Assembly: GCA_025922995.1 (NCBI GenBank) | Contig: JAICGT010000022.1 | Coordinates: 1 to 9,925, forward strand | Length of the DNA: 9,925 nucleotides | Reading direction: 5' to 3' | DNA from: Fimbriimonadales bacterium | GTDB taxonomy: Bacteria > Armatimonadota > Fimbriimonadia > Fimbriimonadales > ATM1 | Shown here: in pieces, positions 1-6,796 of the stretch | How positions within the stretch are numbered: position 1 is the stretch's first letter | Layout of the letters: each line of letters opens with the position of its first letter | Program-made: the position numbers and the translations under genes | The notes under the pieces: model-generated | Told to the model about the DNA's origin: nothing | Databases searched by the model: none | The model's input: only the letters and a program-made list of their open reading frames with translations

Positions 1-134
1 AGCTTGCGCAGCCGCGTGCGCACGAACGCTGCTCCCTTGCCGGGCTTCACGTGTTGAAACTCGACGATCGTGTAAACCTCGCCATCGAGCGAAATGTTCA
101 TGCCGTTCTTGAAATTGCTGGTATCGATTGCCAA
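1..134 (-). CDS. efp: Elongation factor P, N-terminal part (runs off left edge)
   Basis: EF-P binds the ribosome between the P and E sites and relieves stalling at consecutive prolines. Only the first 44 codons are in the window. They read [20 protein letters not shown] and continue into the KOW-like domain I with the KPGKGAAF loop at about residues 30-37. In EF-P this loop tip contacts the P-site tRNA, and its lysine (K33 here) is the residue that some bacteria modify. The start is a TTG at 134-132. A GGAG Shine-Dalgarno lies on the minus strand (plus positions 142-145), seven bases upstream, and no in-frame ATG precedes it before the stop at 161-159. The gene follows the 132-residue orphan by 23 bp in the same direction, so it is probably co-transcribed. 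The loop identifies the family clearly; whether K33 is modified cannot be told from this fragment. Confidence 0.93.
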   Translation of the reverse strand, partial: MAIDTSNFKNGMNISLDGEVYTIVEFQHVKPGKGAAFVRTRLRK

Positions 135-157
135 ATAAGTGCTCCGTCAGCATCACA

Positions 158-556
158 TTATGGCGGAACTCGAGGAGGGTTCTCGTAAACCACCTCGGTC
201 CTTGGCTTCCAAAACGGAAACGCGAACGTTCCGACGGATCCAAGTGATTGCCAGTCTCCGTCGGTCTCCACTTCCAGAGTCCAAAAATGCTCTGTGTTGC
301 CTCGCTTCACGGCAACCACGCGGCTCCGCCTCGCAAGTAGACCCTTAAACAGTTTCAGGCATTCTTCCTTGTCAGTGAAGTGCTCGTGCCACATATGACA
401 CCAAATCGTTGCCCCGGCACCGTCCTCCAGTCCTATGGCGAAGCCCGTTTGTGCGACAGGTGGGATTGTCAACACACTGCTGTCCAATTTCCACTCGATC
501 TCCGGAAAGTGGGAGAGAAAGCGCCTAGCTTCTTCGATAAGATCGGATACGCTCAC
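158..556 (-). CDS. Hypothetical 132-residue soluble protein
   Basis: I do not recognise a family. The start is a GTG at 556-554 that overlaps the stop of the upstream antiporter-rhodanese frame as GTGA, which suggests translational coupling. The product has no signal peptide or membrane segment. The N-terminus looks helical and charged ([13 protein letters not shown]), and the middle is rich in Trp, His and Cys (IWCHMWHEHF at about 51-60). The C-terminus has an aromatic-proline patch (FAFPFWKPRTEVV at about 112-124). The composition fits a small cytoplasmic alpha/beta protein. The CHMWHEH cluster could bind a metal, but that is a guess. It lies between the antiporter and efp on one strand. 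The junctions and coding character make it a likely real gene, though no function can be assigned. Confidence 0.75.
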   Translation of the reverse strand: MSVSDLIEEARRFLSHFPEIEWKLDSSVLTIPPVAQTGFAIGLEDGAGATIWCHMWHEHFTDKEECLKLFKGLLARRSRVVAVKRGNTEHFWTLEVETDGDWQSLGSVGTFAFPFWKPRTEVVYENPPRVPP

Positions 557-2094
557 TTCGGGCGAACCTCGAAGCCTTCAGCCAACAAAGCGTCCCATCC
601 GCCGACCACGGCCCAAGCATCGTTGAAACCTGCCCGCCTCAAATCTCGCGCCGCACGGGCGCTTGTCGCCTCGTTGGCTCAAGTGCAGAACAGCGCGATC
701 CACGCGTCCGGCGAAAAACCATGGCGCTCAGCGTCGCGAACGGGATGCTCAGGATCCAAACGAAACGAGCCGCTCAAAACGTGCTCGCTTTCATCGAACG
801 ACTTCGCACTACGCACGTCGCCCAGAATGGCTCCCTCGGGAATCGAGGCAACGTCGACCACCAGCTCAGGCTCGCTCGATGCCGACGCGCTAACCCGTAA
901 CGTCGACGAGGTGGGGCCGGGCCTCTTCTTGCCCAGAAACATGATCGAACCTCCGTGCACGATCACGGAGAGAAGCACGACCAACCCGCATATGGCGAAT
1001 AGCCTGTCTGCTCCCGGCACGCCGACGAACGCCGGCACCAGAGCCAGCAGCAGCGCGCTAAGCCCGCGCGGACCGAACCACGTGATGAGCACCCGGGACT
1101 TTTTATCGAGTTTCTCGCCCGCCAGGGCGGCCAGCAAAACGATCGGACGGACGAACAGCGCGAGTACGACGAATACCACCAGCGCGGCGCTGAGCGAGCC
1201 CAAGCCGGCCCAAATCAGCGAGCCACCCAGCAGCACGAAGGTGAACATCAGCAGCATCTCGGCCGTGGTTTCGCCGTACTCGATGAAGCAGTCGCAGAGG
1301 TCGTCGTCCAGCCGTGCGATCACCACGCCGGCGAAGAACGCCGCTAAGAAGCCGCTGCCGTGCAAAGCCTCGGCAGCCGCGAACGAGGAAAAGCAAACAC
1401 CGAGCGAGTAGATCGATTCGTAATCCCTGCGCACGCCGATCCGTCGACGAGCGAACCTCAACAAGCCCACGGCGATGAGGCCTACCACCACGCCCGCCAG
1501 CGGCCCGAGTACAAACAGGCTCACCACCAGATTGCCCATCCCGTCGCTTTCATAAACTCCCGGCACAAACGCCATTGCGACGAGCAACACCGGCAGCAGC
1601 ACGATGTCGTTGAGGCCGCTTTCCAGTCGCAGCGCGGTCCGAGCGTTGTCGGGGATGTCGCGCCGCCGCAAAAGACCGCGAAGCATCACCGGATCGGTCG
1701 AGGCGATCGGCGCAGCGAGCACGAACGCAGAAGCCCAGTCGAGGCCTAGCAGCCACCGGCCGAGAACTGCAATAATCGCCGCTGCGATCAGCGTCCCCGG
1801 GCCTAGAATGACGGTCGCGAGCCTCAGCCTGCGCCTTACTTCGTCGAAGTTGAGCGTAACCGCGTCGGTGAACAGAACGAGCGCCAGTCCCAGCGTGGCA
1901 ACAACGCGCAAGACAGGCGACTCCAGGCCGAAGTCCATGAGCCCCAGCACCGCAGGACCGAGCACTGCGCCGAGCAGCAAGAAAACGGCGACCTGCGGCA
2001 GGTTCGCACGTTCTACCCAGCCCGACATCAGCGCGGTGAACATGATCACTGCTCCGACTAGCCCGAGTACAGCGATGAACATCTCAGTCGTCAT
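553..2094 (-). CDS. CPA1-type Na+/H+ antiporter fused to rhodanese domain, with in-frame TGA (candidate selenoprotein)
   Basis: Residues 1 to about 388 form a 12-helix CPA1 (NhaP-like) cation/proton antiporter of the inner membrane. Hallmarks are STDP at 132-135 and LESGLND at 157-163, the unwound-helix and ion-site motifs, and GPRG at 341-344. After a linker (about 389-408), residues 409-513 are a rhodanese-like sulfurtransferase domain: VVDV, then [10 protein letters not shown], then LFCT followed by TGA (codon 472), then [13 protein letters not shown] and [13 protein letters not shown]. Stopping at the TGA gives 471 residues and half a rhodanese domain; reading through gives 513. The ATG at 2094-2092 is chosen because it overlaps the queC stop as ATGA. 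The longer upstream frame from 2199 is only queC read in another frame. The read-through stop (555-553) overlaps the next gene's GTG. TGA serves as a normal stop elsewhere in the window, so the whole code is not reassigned. Alternatives are a fresh nonsense mutation or a sequencing error. Confidence 0.85.
648..662 (-). promoter_or_regulatory. Possible bacterial SECIS-like hairpin downstream of the TGA
   Basis: In the mRNA sense, the stem GCGCC (662-658) pairs with GGCGC (652-648) around a five-base loop CGUGC. The loop begins 21 bases after the UGA, and a GU occupies its second and third positions. Bacterial SECIS elements are hairpins just downstream of UGA whose apical loop has an early G and often a following U, as in fdhF. 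The geometry fits, but a five-base GC stem is common by chance in sequence of this composition, so it is only weak support. Confidence 0.25.
679..681 (-). other. In-frame TGA at the rhodanese catalytic-cysteine position (selenocysteine candidate)
   Basis: The codon lies between LFCT and ANEATSAR in the antiporter's rhodanese domain. Lined up by eye with E. coli GlpE as I remember it, residue 472 falls on catalytic Cys65, and the GG turn 26 residues later matches without a gap. Related rhodaneses with a CTCP-NEATSAR or CSCP-NEATSAR loop have Cys here. Forty-one sense codons follow before the next stop. TGC or TGT to TGA is a single base change, so mutation cannot be excluded. Confidence 0.5.
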
Positions 2095-2762
2095 CGCGCC
2101 CTCGGGTCCTCCACCCCTGCTTCGGCAAAGCCTTTTGCGCGTAGCCGACAGGAGTCGCAGCCGCCGCAAGGCTCGCCGTTGGGACCGGGATCGTAGCAAC
2201 TCGTGGTCATCGCGAGATCGAGCCCGAGTGAGTGCCCTAACCGCACGATTTCCGCCTTGCTCAGGTCGATTAGCGGAGTGTGCACATGAAACCGCTGCCC
2301 TTCCGCCCCCGCCTTGGTTCCAAGGTCGGCAAGCTGCTCGAAGGCATGGATGAACTCCGACCGACAGTCCGGGTAGCCGGAGTAGTCCATGGCGTTAACC
2401 CCAATAAAAATATCCCGCGCCCCCAATGCCTCTGCCCATGCCAGCGCCAGAGATAGGAAAACTGTGTTTCGTGCGGGCACGTAGGTGACAGGCACACCCT
2501 CTTCTAAGCCGCCCTTAGGTACGTCGATGTCGTCGGTAAGCGCTGATCCTCCGAACGCCCTCAGATCGATCGGCAGGAGCAGATGTCGCTCTATGCCAAG
2601 CGCCGTTGCCACCAGCCTGGCCGCCTGGACCTCGATGGCGTGCCTCTGGCCGTACTCTATCGTGAGCGCAGCCAGGGCAAAGCCGTCACGCTGCGCAACC
2701 GCGGCGCAGACGGCCGAGTCGAGACCCCCGCTGAGCAGGACGACGGCGAGAGGTTTTGTCAT
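2091..2762 (-). CDS. queC: 7-cyano-7-deazaguanine (preQ0) synthase QueC
   Basis: QueC is a cytoplasmic enzyme that uses ATP and ammonia to convert 7-carboxy-7-deazaguanine to preQ0 in queuosine tRNA modification. The 223-residue product has the usual family length. It shows the PP-loop SGGLDS at 11-16, YGQRH at 37-41, YVPARN at 94-99 and [11 protein letters not shown] at 123-133. The C-terminal zinc-binding cysteines are C189, C199, C202 and C205 (SCYDPG, then CGGCDSC). The ATG at 2762-2760 is chosen because the family begins just before the strand leading into the PP-loop; the frame upstream is open to 2906 but unlike QueC. No convincing Shine-Dalgarno precedes it. The stop overlaps the antiporter start as ATGA, so queC is probably the first gene of the minus-strand operon. 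No other queuosine gene lies nearby. Confidence 0.96.
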   Translation of the reverse strand: MTKPLAVVLLSGGLDSAVCAAVAQRDGFALAALTIEYGQRHAIEVQAARLVATALGIERHLLLPIDLRAFGGSALTDDIDVPKGGLEEGVPVTYVPARNTVFLSLALAWAEALGARDIFIGVNAMDYSGYPDCRSEFIHAFEQLADLGTKAGAEGQRFHVHTPLIDLSKAEIVRLGHSLGLDLAMTTSCYDPGPNGEPCGGCDSCRLRAKGFAEAGVEDPRAR

Positions 2763-2791
2763 GGTTTTCAAGCGAAGCCTACCCAGGCGAG

Positions 2792-2802
2792 GTACAATGT
2801 AC
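2792..2802. promoter_or_regulatory. Perfect inverted repeat with TACAAT -10-like hexamer in divergent intergenic region
   Basis: The 133 bp between queC and the RRM gene (2763-2895) must carry the promoters of both. GTACA-a-TGTAC is an 11-bp inverted repeat that contains TACAAT (2793-2798), close to a sigma-70 -10 box for the plus strand. A transcript from it would have a leader of about 90 bases. On the minus strand the same site reads TACATT. I find no clear -35 box at normal spacing on either strand, so this could be an operator, a promoter or both. Confidence 0.3.
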
Positions 2803-2826
2803 GTGAATCGCATCGGTCCCCGTTCA

Positions 2827-2884
2827 GGCAGTTTGTTTTGAGAGGTTCCCGAAATCTGTGATGAAAATCGGGCAGAAACTGCCC
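2827..2884 (+). promoter_or_regulatory. 5' leader with two mutually exclusive hairpins before the RRM gene
   Basis: Hairpin A pairs GGGCAG (2870-2875) with CTGCCC (2879-2884) over a three-base AAA loop. It ends two bases before the AGGAG ribosome binding site (2886-2890). Hairpin B pairs GGCAGTTT (2827-2834) with AAACTGCC (2876-2883), eight perfect base pairs that reuse the 3' arm of A. The two cannot form together. If transcription starts near 2805, the leader could switch between them, perhaps with temperature or by binding of the protein itself. The pairing is visible in the sequence; the regulatory role is inference. Confidence 0.35.
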
Positions 2885-2895
2885 TAGGAGTATCA

Positions 2896-3288
2896 ATGAG
2901 TACCAAATCCCTTTATGTTGGGAACCTGCCATACACGACCGGAGAGGCGAATCTCGTCGACCTGTTTGCTGAATATGGCGCTAAAAGCTGTAGGATCGTC
3001 GAGGGCCGTGGTTTCGGCTTCGTCGATGTTGACGAAGACAAAGCCCAGTCCGCGATCGACGCACTTCACGACAAAGAGTTCGGCGGACGCCGGCTCGTCG
3101 TGAACGAAGCTCGCCCTCGAGGTGAGGGTGGCGGCGGCGGTGGCGGTGGCGGCGGCTATCGCAGCGGCGGTGGCGGCGGCGGCGGTGGCGGCGGCTACCG
3201 TGGCGGCGGTGGCGGCGGCGCAAGCCGTGGCGGCGGCGGCGGCCGTAGCGGCGGAAGCCGTGGCGGCGGCGGCGGACGCGACTGGTAA
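2896..3288 (+). CDS. RRM-type RNA-binding protein with glycine-rich tail
   Basis: This 130-residue cytoplasmic protein has a single RNA recognition motif at about residues 4-74. RNP2 is LYVGNL (6-11) and RNP1 is RGFGFVDV (38-45), whose aromatic residues stack on RNA bases. Residues 76-127 are almost pure glycine broken by YRS, YRG, ASR, RSG and SRG, ending in RDW, an RGG-like tail. This architecture matches the cyanobacterial Rbp and similar bacterial glycine-rich RRM proteins, many of them cold-induced RNA chaperones. The ATG is preceded by AGGAG with a short five-base spacer and directly by the leader hairpins. A strong terminator follows, so it is probably monocistronic. The family is certain; cold induction is assumed from relatives. 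Confidence 0.95.
   Translation: MSTKSLYVGNLPYTTGEANLVDLFAEYGAKSCRIVEGRGFGFVDVDEDKAQSAIDALHDKEFGGRRLVVNEARPRGEGGGGGGGGGGYRSGGGGGGGGGGYRGGGGGGASRGGGGGRSGGSRGGGGGRDW
3121..3276 (+). repeat. Low-complexity GGC/GGT codon repeat encoding the glycine tail
   Basis: About 52 codons are dominated by GGC and GGT, with near-duplicate blocks of roughly ten glycine codons followed by a Tyr-Arg pair. Such tracts are prone to replication slippage and to assembly collapse, so the exact glycine count may vary between strains or be misassembled. Confidence 0.9.
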
Positions 3289-3310
3289 CCCAGCCGACTA
3301 AACCGTGATG

Positions 3311-3350
3311 AGTAGGGCTGCGGCGCTTGCGCTGCAGCCCTACTCTTTTT
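3311..3350 (+). terminator. Intrinsic (Rho-independent) terminator of the RRM gene
   Basis: AGTAGGGCTGC (3311-3321) pairs perfectly with GCAGCCCTACT (3334-3344). A 12-base loop can itself add a GCGC/GCGC pair, and the U-tract CTTTTT (3345-3350) follows. It begins 22 bases after the RRM stop. It separates that gene from the membrane-protein operon and argues against any start of the next gene at 3327, inside the hairpin. Confidence 0.92.
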
Positions 3351-3389
3351 GCAGGACAATACGCCCGGTCAGGCGAACCTAAACTGCAC

Positions 3390-5336
3390 ATGCCCGCTCC
3401 CGACAGCCCGCCCCCGCTGCCTCCCCGCAGCGGCATGCGCGCGGTCGTTTGGGGGCTGCTACTCTGCCTGCCTGTTTGCTACTGGAATATGTGGCAAAAC
3501 ACCGGCACGCTGTATTCGCTGATTTTCAGCACCATGGGAGCCCTCATCGTGCTTGTAGCTGCAAACGGCTTGCTGCACAAGATCGCCCCGCGAGCAGCTT
3601 TCACGACAGGCGAGATGATCGTCATCTTCGGGATCGTCAGCGTTGCCAGCGCGATCGCCGGAGAGTGGGTGTTCCTGAACATGACTTACGTTCATGTTTT
3701 TGCGGGCTTCGCGGACAGAGAGCCTCTGTATTCGCAGCATTTCCTACCGAATGTTCCGGAAGTCCTTTATTTCAAAGACGCCGGCGACGTGAAAGACTAC
3801 ATTGCCGGTGGTAACGGCTTCTGGTACTTCCTTTCTCGCTTCGACCTGTGGGCGCCGAAAATCGCGATGTGGACGCTGCTTTACGGCGCGATTACAATCG
3901 CTTTGCTCAGCGTGAACATGCTCATGCGAGACGCATGGCTTCGTCGTGAACGCCTGAGCTTCCCGATCATCCAGTTGCCGGTTGCCATGATGGAGAACGA
4001 CGGTCGTGGGCCGATATGGCGGAGCCGCGCGATGTGGATCGCCTTCGGCGTGATGTTCACTATCGATATCCTGAACGGACTCAATTATCTGTATCCGAAC
4101 CTGCCTGCCATTCCGGTAAAGGAGCTAGTTCACGACCTTCGTGAAGTTTTTACTGAACAACCCTGGAGATCGATGGGGTTTACGCCGATCTCGATTTATC
4201 CCTTTATCATTGCGATCGCCCTCTTCATGCCGAACGACCTGCTGTTTTCTGTGGTCTTCTTCTTTATTGTTCGAAAGATTATTTTAATCGTTCTCGCAAC
4301 TTACGGGATCCCGGGAGATTCGTTCAGTGGCGGCTTTCTAACGCCGGCGCCACCTTACTTTACTGAACAAACCTGGGGAGCAATCATCGGCTTGTTCACA
4401 ACCGCGGTCTGGATTTCGCGCAATTATCTCAAAGACGTTTGGGCAGATATCCGCTCCGGGGCACCCGCAAAAGACGGCGGAGCATCGCATCGATTTTCTG
4501 CGATTCTATTTCTGCTGAGTTTTGGCGTGGTCGCAGGTTTTCTTTCGTTCACCGATTTGCCGTGGTGGCTCTTCGCGCCCTACTTCTTCGCTTTCGTAAT
4601 GTTCAGCTTCGTCGTAACGCGAATGCGCGCCCAGCTCGGACCGCCGACGCACGAGTTTGCGTTCTTCGGCCCGAATCAGTTGCTGATGAATTTCTACGGC
4701 ACCCGCAACATAAGCCCGAACACCGCAGTGATTCTGGGAACGCCGTTCCTGGGAATCAACAGGCTTTCAAGGTCGCACGTCATGCCCGTTCAATTGGAGG
4801 CCATGAAGATGGCGGACCTTAATGGCGTCAGCCAGCGGCGGATGTACAGGTTGCTCGCGCTCGCTCTCATCGTTGGCATATTTGTGGGAAGCTTTTGGTA
4901 CGTTCAGATGGGATATGTGCGCGGCGCTACGCCGGGTTGGGCAGACCCGAAGTCGGTCCTCGAAGGCGTGCAGGCGAAGTCGCAAGGCCCTAGCGTCATC
5001 GGCATGTCGATGGTCTTCGTAGGATTTACGGTGGTCACGGTTCTGGATGTCGTGCGCTTTCGCATACCCGGCTTTCCGCTCCACCCGGTTGGATATGCCC
5101 TTAGCATGAATTTCGGTGTCGATTACTATTGGACGGGGCTCATTGTTGCCCTGGCGGTAAAGACGGCGGTTCAGCGATACTATGGCTTGCGTGGATACAA
5201 ACAGTTGCGAAACGTAGCATTTGGTGTTTTGATTGCCGAGTATTCGGCGGAGCTCATCTGGGCGACGATGGCGCTCACGACGCATCAAAGCACCTACACG
5301 ATTGGCTTCAACGAGCGCGGGATCGGCGCTCAGTGA
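3390..5336 (+). CDS. DUF6785-family multi-spanning membrane protein
   Basis: This 648-residue integral inner-membrane protein resembles the DUF6785/DUF6784 proteins common in Planctomycetota and Armatimonadota. Those are distantly like OPT peptide transporters but have no proven function. After a proline-rich N-terminus (MPAPDSPPPLPP), I count about 12-14 hydrophobic segments, for example near 17-36, 44-62, 76-96, 157-176, 212-230, 268-300, 370-388, 392-409, 487-508, 534-553, 576-594 and 608-628. Motifs I associate with the family are RRERLSFPIIQLP (185-197), LGPPTHEF (416-423) and FPLHPVGYAL (562-571). The ATG at 3390 lies beyond the upstream terminator; an ATG in the same frame at 3327 sits inside it, and 3435 is another possibility. 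No strong Shine-Dalgarno is visible. The stop overlaps the protease start (GTGA), so the two are probably co-translated. A transport role is inferred from topology only. Confidence 0.85.
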   Translation: MPAPDSPPPLPPRSGMRAVVWGLLLCLPVCYWNMWQNTGTLYSLIFSTMGALIVLVAANGLLHKIAPRAAFTTGEMIVIFGIVSVASAIAGEWVFLNMTYVHVFAGFADREPLYSQHFLPNVPEVLYFKDAGDVKDYIAGGNGFWYFLSRFDLWAPKIAMWTLLYGAITIALLSVNMLMRDAWLRRERLSFPIIQLPVAMMENDGRGPIWRSRAMWIAFGVMFTIDILNGLNYLYPNLPAIPVKELVHDLREVFTEQPWRSMGFTPISIYPFIIAIALFMPNDLLFSVVFFFIVRKIILIVLATYGIPGDSFSGGFLTPAPPYFTEQTWGAIIGLFTTAVWISRNYLKDVWADIRSGAPAKDGGASHRFSAILFLLSFGVVAGFLSFTDLPWWLFAPYFFAFVMFSFVVTRMRAQLGPPTHEFAFFGPNQLLMNFYGTRNISPNTAVILGTPFLGINRLSRSHVMPVQLEAMKMADLNGVSQRRMYRLLALALIVGIFVGSFWYVQMGYVRGATPGWADPKSVLEGVQAKSQGPSVIGMSMVFVGFTVVTVLDVVRFRIPGFPLHPVGYALSMNFGVDYYWTGLIVALAVKTAVQRYYGLRGYKQLRNVAFGVLIAEYSAELIWATMALTTHQSTYTIGFNERGIGAQ

Positions 5337-6742
5337 TCCAACCGCCCTTCCAATTGCCCAACGGCGAAACGCTCGGCGCCCGGCGGATACGGATGCCGTC
5401 GGTTCCGGACCGGGGAACACCATTCGTCTGGATTGCGGTAGGGGGGCTCCTTGCGCTGATGACGGTGCTCGCGCTGGTTGCAATTTTGAACCCGCCCGGT
5501 CTTTACGGAGACCAACTGAAAATCCACCGAGCGCTCTCCGAAGCGGAGGCTGAGTGGGGCCTGTTGCCGGCTGCGCCGAGCAAAGAGAGAGTCTCCGAGA
5601 TCATCGATGAGCTCGAGTCTCTGAAACTCGGCGACGATGCCTCGAAGGGCACGCTGGCAAGGGCTCTTCTGATCTTGAAACATGAGCGCGACCCCGCTGC
5701 GAAAGCCGACTTTAAAGGAATGAGCGACTTTCTGGGCGATAGCAGGGACGCGCTCACGCCCGGGGCAGAGACAACCAAGGACATCGCTGAGCTCAACGAG
5801 GCGCTACGAGAGCTCTACCGAGGCGATCCGCTCACAGCCGCGGACCGAGAGCGCATCGCAGACACGCTATCTGCCAACGAGGCGCGCTGGCCGATGGACC
5901 TGGCGGTGAAACGCGCGCGGACTTCCTTGCTTACCAACGCGCAGGCTGAGCGGATGGCAGTATTCGGAGTGCTCGGGGTCGTGGCGCTTGGGCTCGGAGT
6001 TCTTGCACTTCTCCTCATCGCTGTAAAACCGAAGCCTCTCGGCATCCCCGTGAGCGGTTCTGCCGCCGAAGGTGACCGGCTGGGCCTACGATTTCTCCTG
6101 TTTATCGCGGCGTTGCTCGGAGCAAGCTTTTTCGTCGCGTTACTCGAGATCTCGAACATGGAAATGAGCCAAACCGCAATGATGCTTTCGATCCAGGTCA
6201 TCATGATCGGGGCCGTGATCTTCATCGCATGGCTGCCGATCGGCGGCAGATCCTATTCACTGTCTTCAATCGGTCTGAGGACCGAACACCTCGGCAAGGA
6301 CTGCCTATACGGCATCGCCGCGTTTTTCGCTAATCTTCCGGCCGTGCTCGCACTCGCCGCGCTCGGAATCTTCTTCCTACGCTGGATACCGTCCGGGGGC
6401 CATCCCATCCAAAGCGAGTTGCTCGACCCCGGACAGTTGCCTTTGCTCATTCTTGCCGCCGGCCCGCTCACAGCGTTCGTAGAGGAGGTTGCCTTTCGAG
6501 GCATGCTTTTCCAGGGCCTCGCTCTGCGATTCAGGATTTGGCCCGCAATCCTGATGTCGTCATTTGGCTTTGCTCTGATTCATCCCCAGGGCGGCGCATT
6601 GTGGCTCGCTCTGGCTTGGATCGGCGGCATGGCTGCGTACTTGACCTACCAGAGGAAGAGCCTGATACCTGCGATCATCATGCACGCATGCCACAACTCC
6701 GTTTTGATTCTCCTCTACGTTTTTACCGTGGGCGCACCATAA
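5333..6742 (+). CDS. CPBP-family intramembrane metalloprotease with long N-terminal extension
   Basis: The C-terminal third (about 367-460) is a CPBP (Abi/Rce1-like, CAAX-protease-type) domain. It has EEVAFRG at 384-390, FALIH at 413-417 and HACHN at 451-455, which supply the Glu pair, Arg, His and Asn of the predicted intramembrane active site. Upstream are a transmembrane helix (about 31-52), a charged, mostly helical extramembrane stretch (about 53-205, Glu/Asp/Lys-rich) and further helices near 207-231, 251-271, 283-302 and 323-349. At 469 residues it is much longer than the usual 200-300 for the family. The GTG at 5333 is chosen for its overlap with the upstream stop (GTGA). An ATG at 5393 is a credible alternative and would remove 20 residues. 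Substrates are unknown. Pairing with the DUF6785 protein suggests a job linked to that protein or to its membrane environment. Confidence 0.88.
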   Translation: MIQPPFQLPNGETLGARRIRMPSVPDRGTPFVWIAVGGLLALMTVLALVAILNPPGLYGDQLKIHRALSEAEAEWGLLPAAPSKERVSEIIDELESLKLGDDASKGTLARALLILKHERDPAAKADFKGMSDFLGDSRDALTPGAETTKDIAELNEALRELYRGDPLTAADRERIADTLSANEARWPMDLAVKRARTSLLTNAQAERMAVFGVLGVVALGLGVLALLLIAVKPKPLGIPVSGSAAEGDRLGLRFLLFIAALLGASFFVALLEISNMEMSQTAMMLSIQVIMIGAVIFIAWLPIGGRSYSLSSIGLRTEHLGKDCLYGIAAFFANLPAVLALAALGIFFLRWIPSGGHPIQSELLDPGQLPLLILAAGPLTAFVEEVAFRGMLFQGLALRFRIWPAILMSSFGFALIHPQGGALWLALAWIGGMAAYLTYQRKSLIPAIIMHACHNSVLILLYVFTVGAP

Positions 6743-6770
6743 AAGAATCGGCACCCTTGCAGGAATCGTA

Positions 6771-6781
6771 CTATACTGTAG
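6771..6781 (+). promoter_or_regulatory. Candidate TetR-gene promoter and operator
   Basis: The 54-bp gap after the protease gene contains TATACT (6772-6777), a good -10-like hexamer. It lies within an imperfect palindrome CTATACTGTAG, in which CTA/TAG and an inner A/T match symmetrically. The position 16 bases before the TetR start suits an autoregulated promoter. No clear -35 box is seen and the palindrome is short, so this is tentative. Confidence 0.3.
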
Positions 6782-6796
6782 CGAAAGGTACACGCA

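Noticed and set aside
679..681. Genome-wide reassignment of TGA to an amino acid
   Set aside because: TGA ends queC (2093-2091) and the DUF6785 gene (5334-5336) at proper operon overlaps, so TGA is a working stop codon in this organism.
380..1411. A 343-codon open frame on the plus strand
   Set aside because: It lies antisense to the antiporter and the orphan gene. Its translation is Ser/Pro/Thr/Ala-rich with no domain. It is a reading-frame shadow of high-GC coding sequence.
2095..2199. Arginine-rich N-terminal extension of the antiporter
   Set aside because: This is queC read in another frame. The ATG at 2094 overlaps the queC stop as ATGA and begins at the first real transmembrane helix.
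2763..2895. A preQ1 riboswitch upstream of queC
   Set aside because: I looked for the preQ1-I pattern (a short GC stem followed by an A-rich tail pairing into the loop) on the minus strand. A-rich and CCTC-like pieces occur, but the stem partner is missing. A covariance-model search would settle it.
3121..3276. A tandem-repeat array or CRISPR-like element
   Set aside because: The periodicity is simply glycine codons in frame within the RRM protein tail. There are no spacers or conserved palindromic repeats.
3327..3389. Earlier ATG start for the DUF6785 protein
   Set aside because: It lies inside the intrinsic terminator hairpin of the RRM gene, and the extra 21 residues look non-coding.
5129..5332. 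Upstream extension of the CPBP protease frame
   Set aside because: It overlaps the end of the DUF6785 gene in a different frame. The GTG at 5333 in the GTGA overlap is a better start.
4767..5483. A 238-codon open frame on the minus strand
   Set aside because: It is antisense to two well-supported plus-strand genes, with no recognisable motifs, signal or ribosome binding site.
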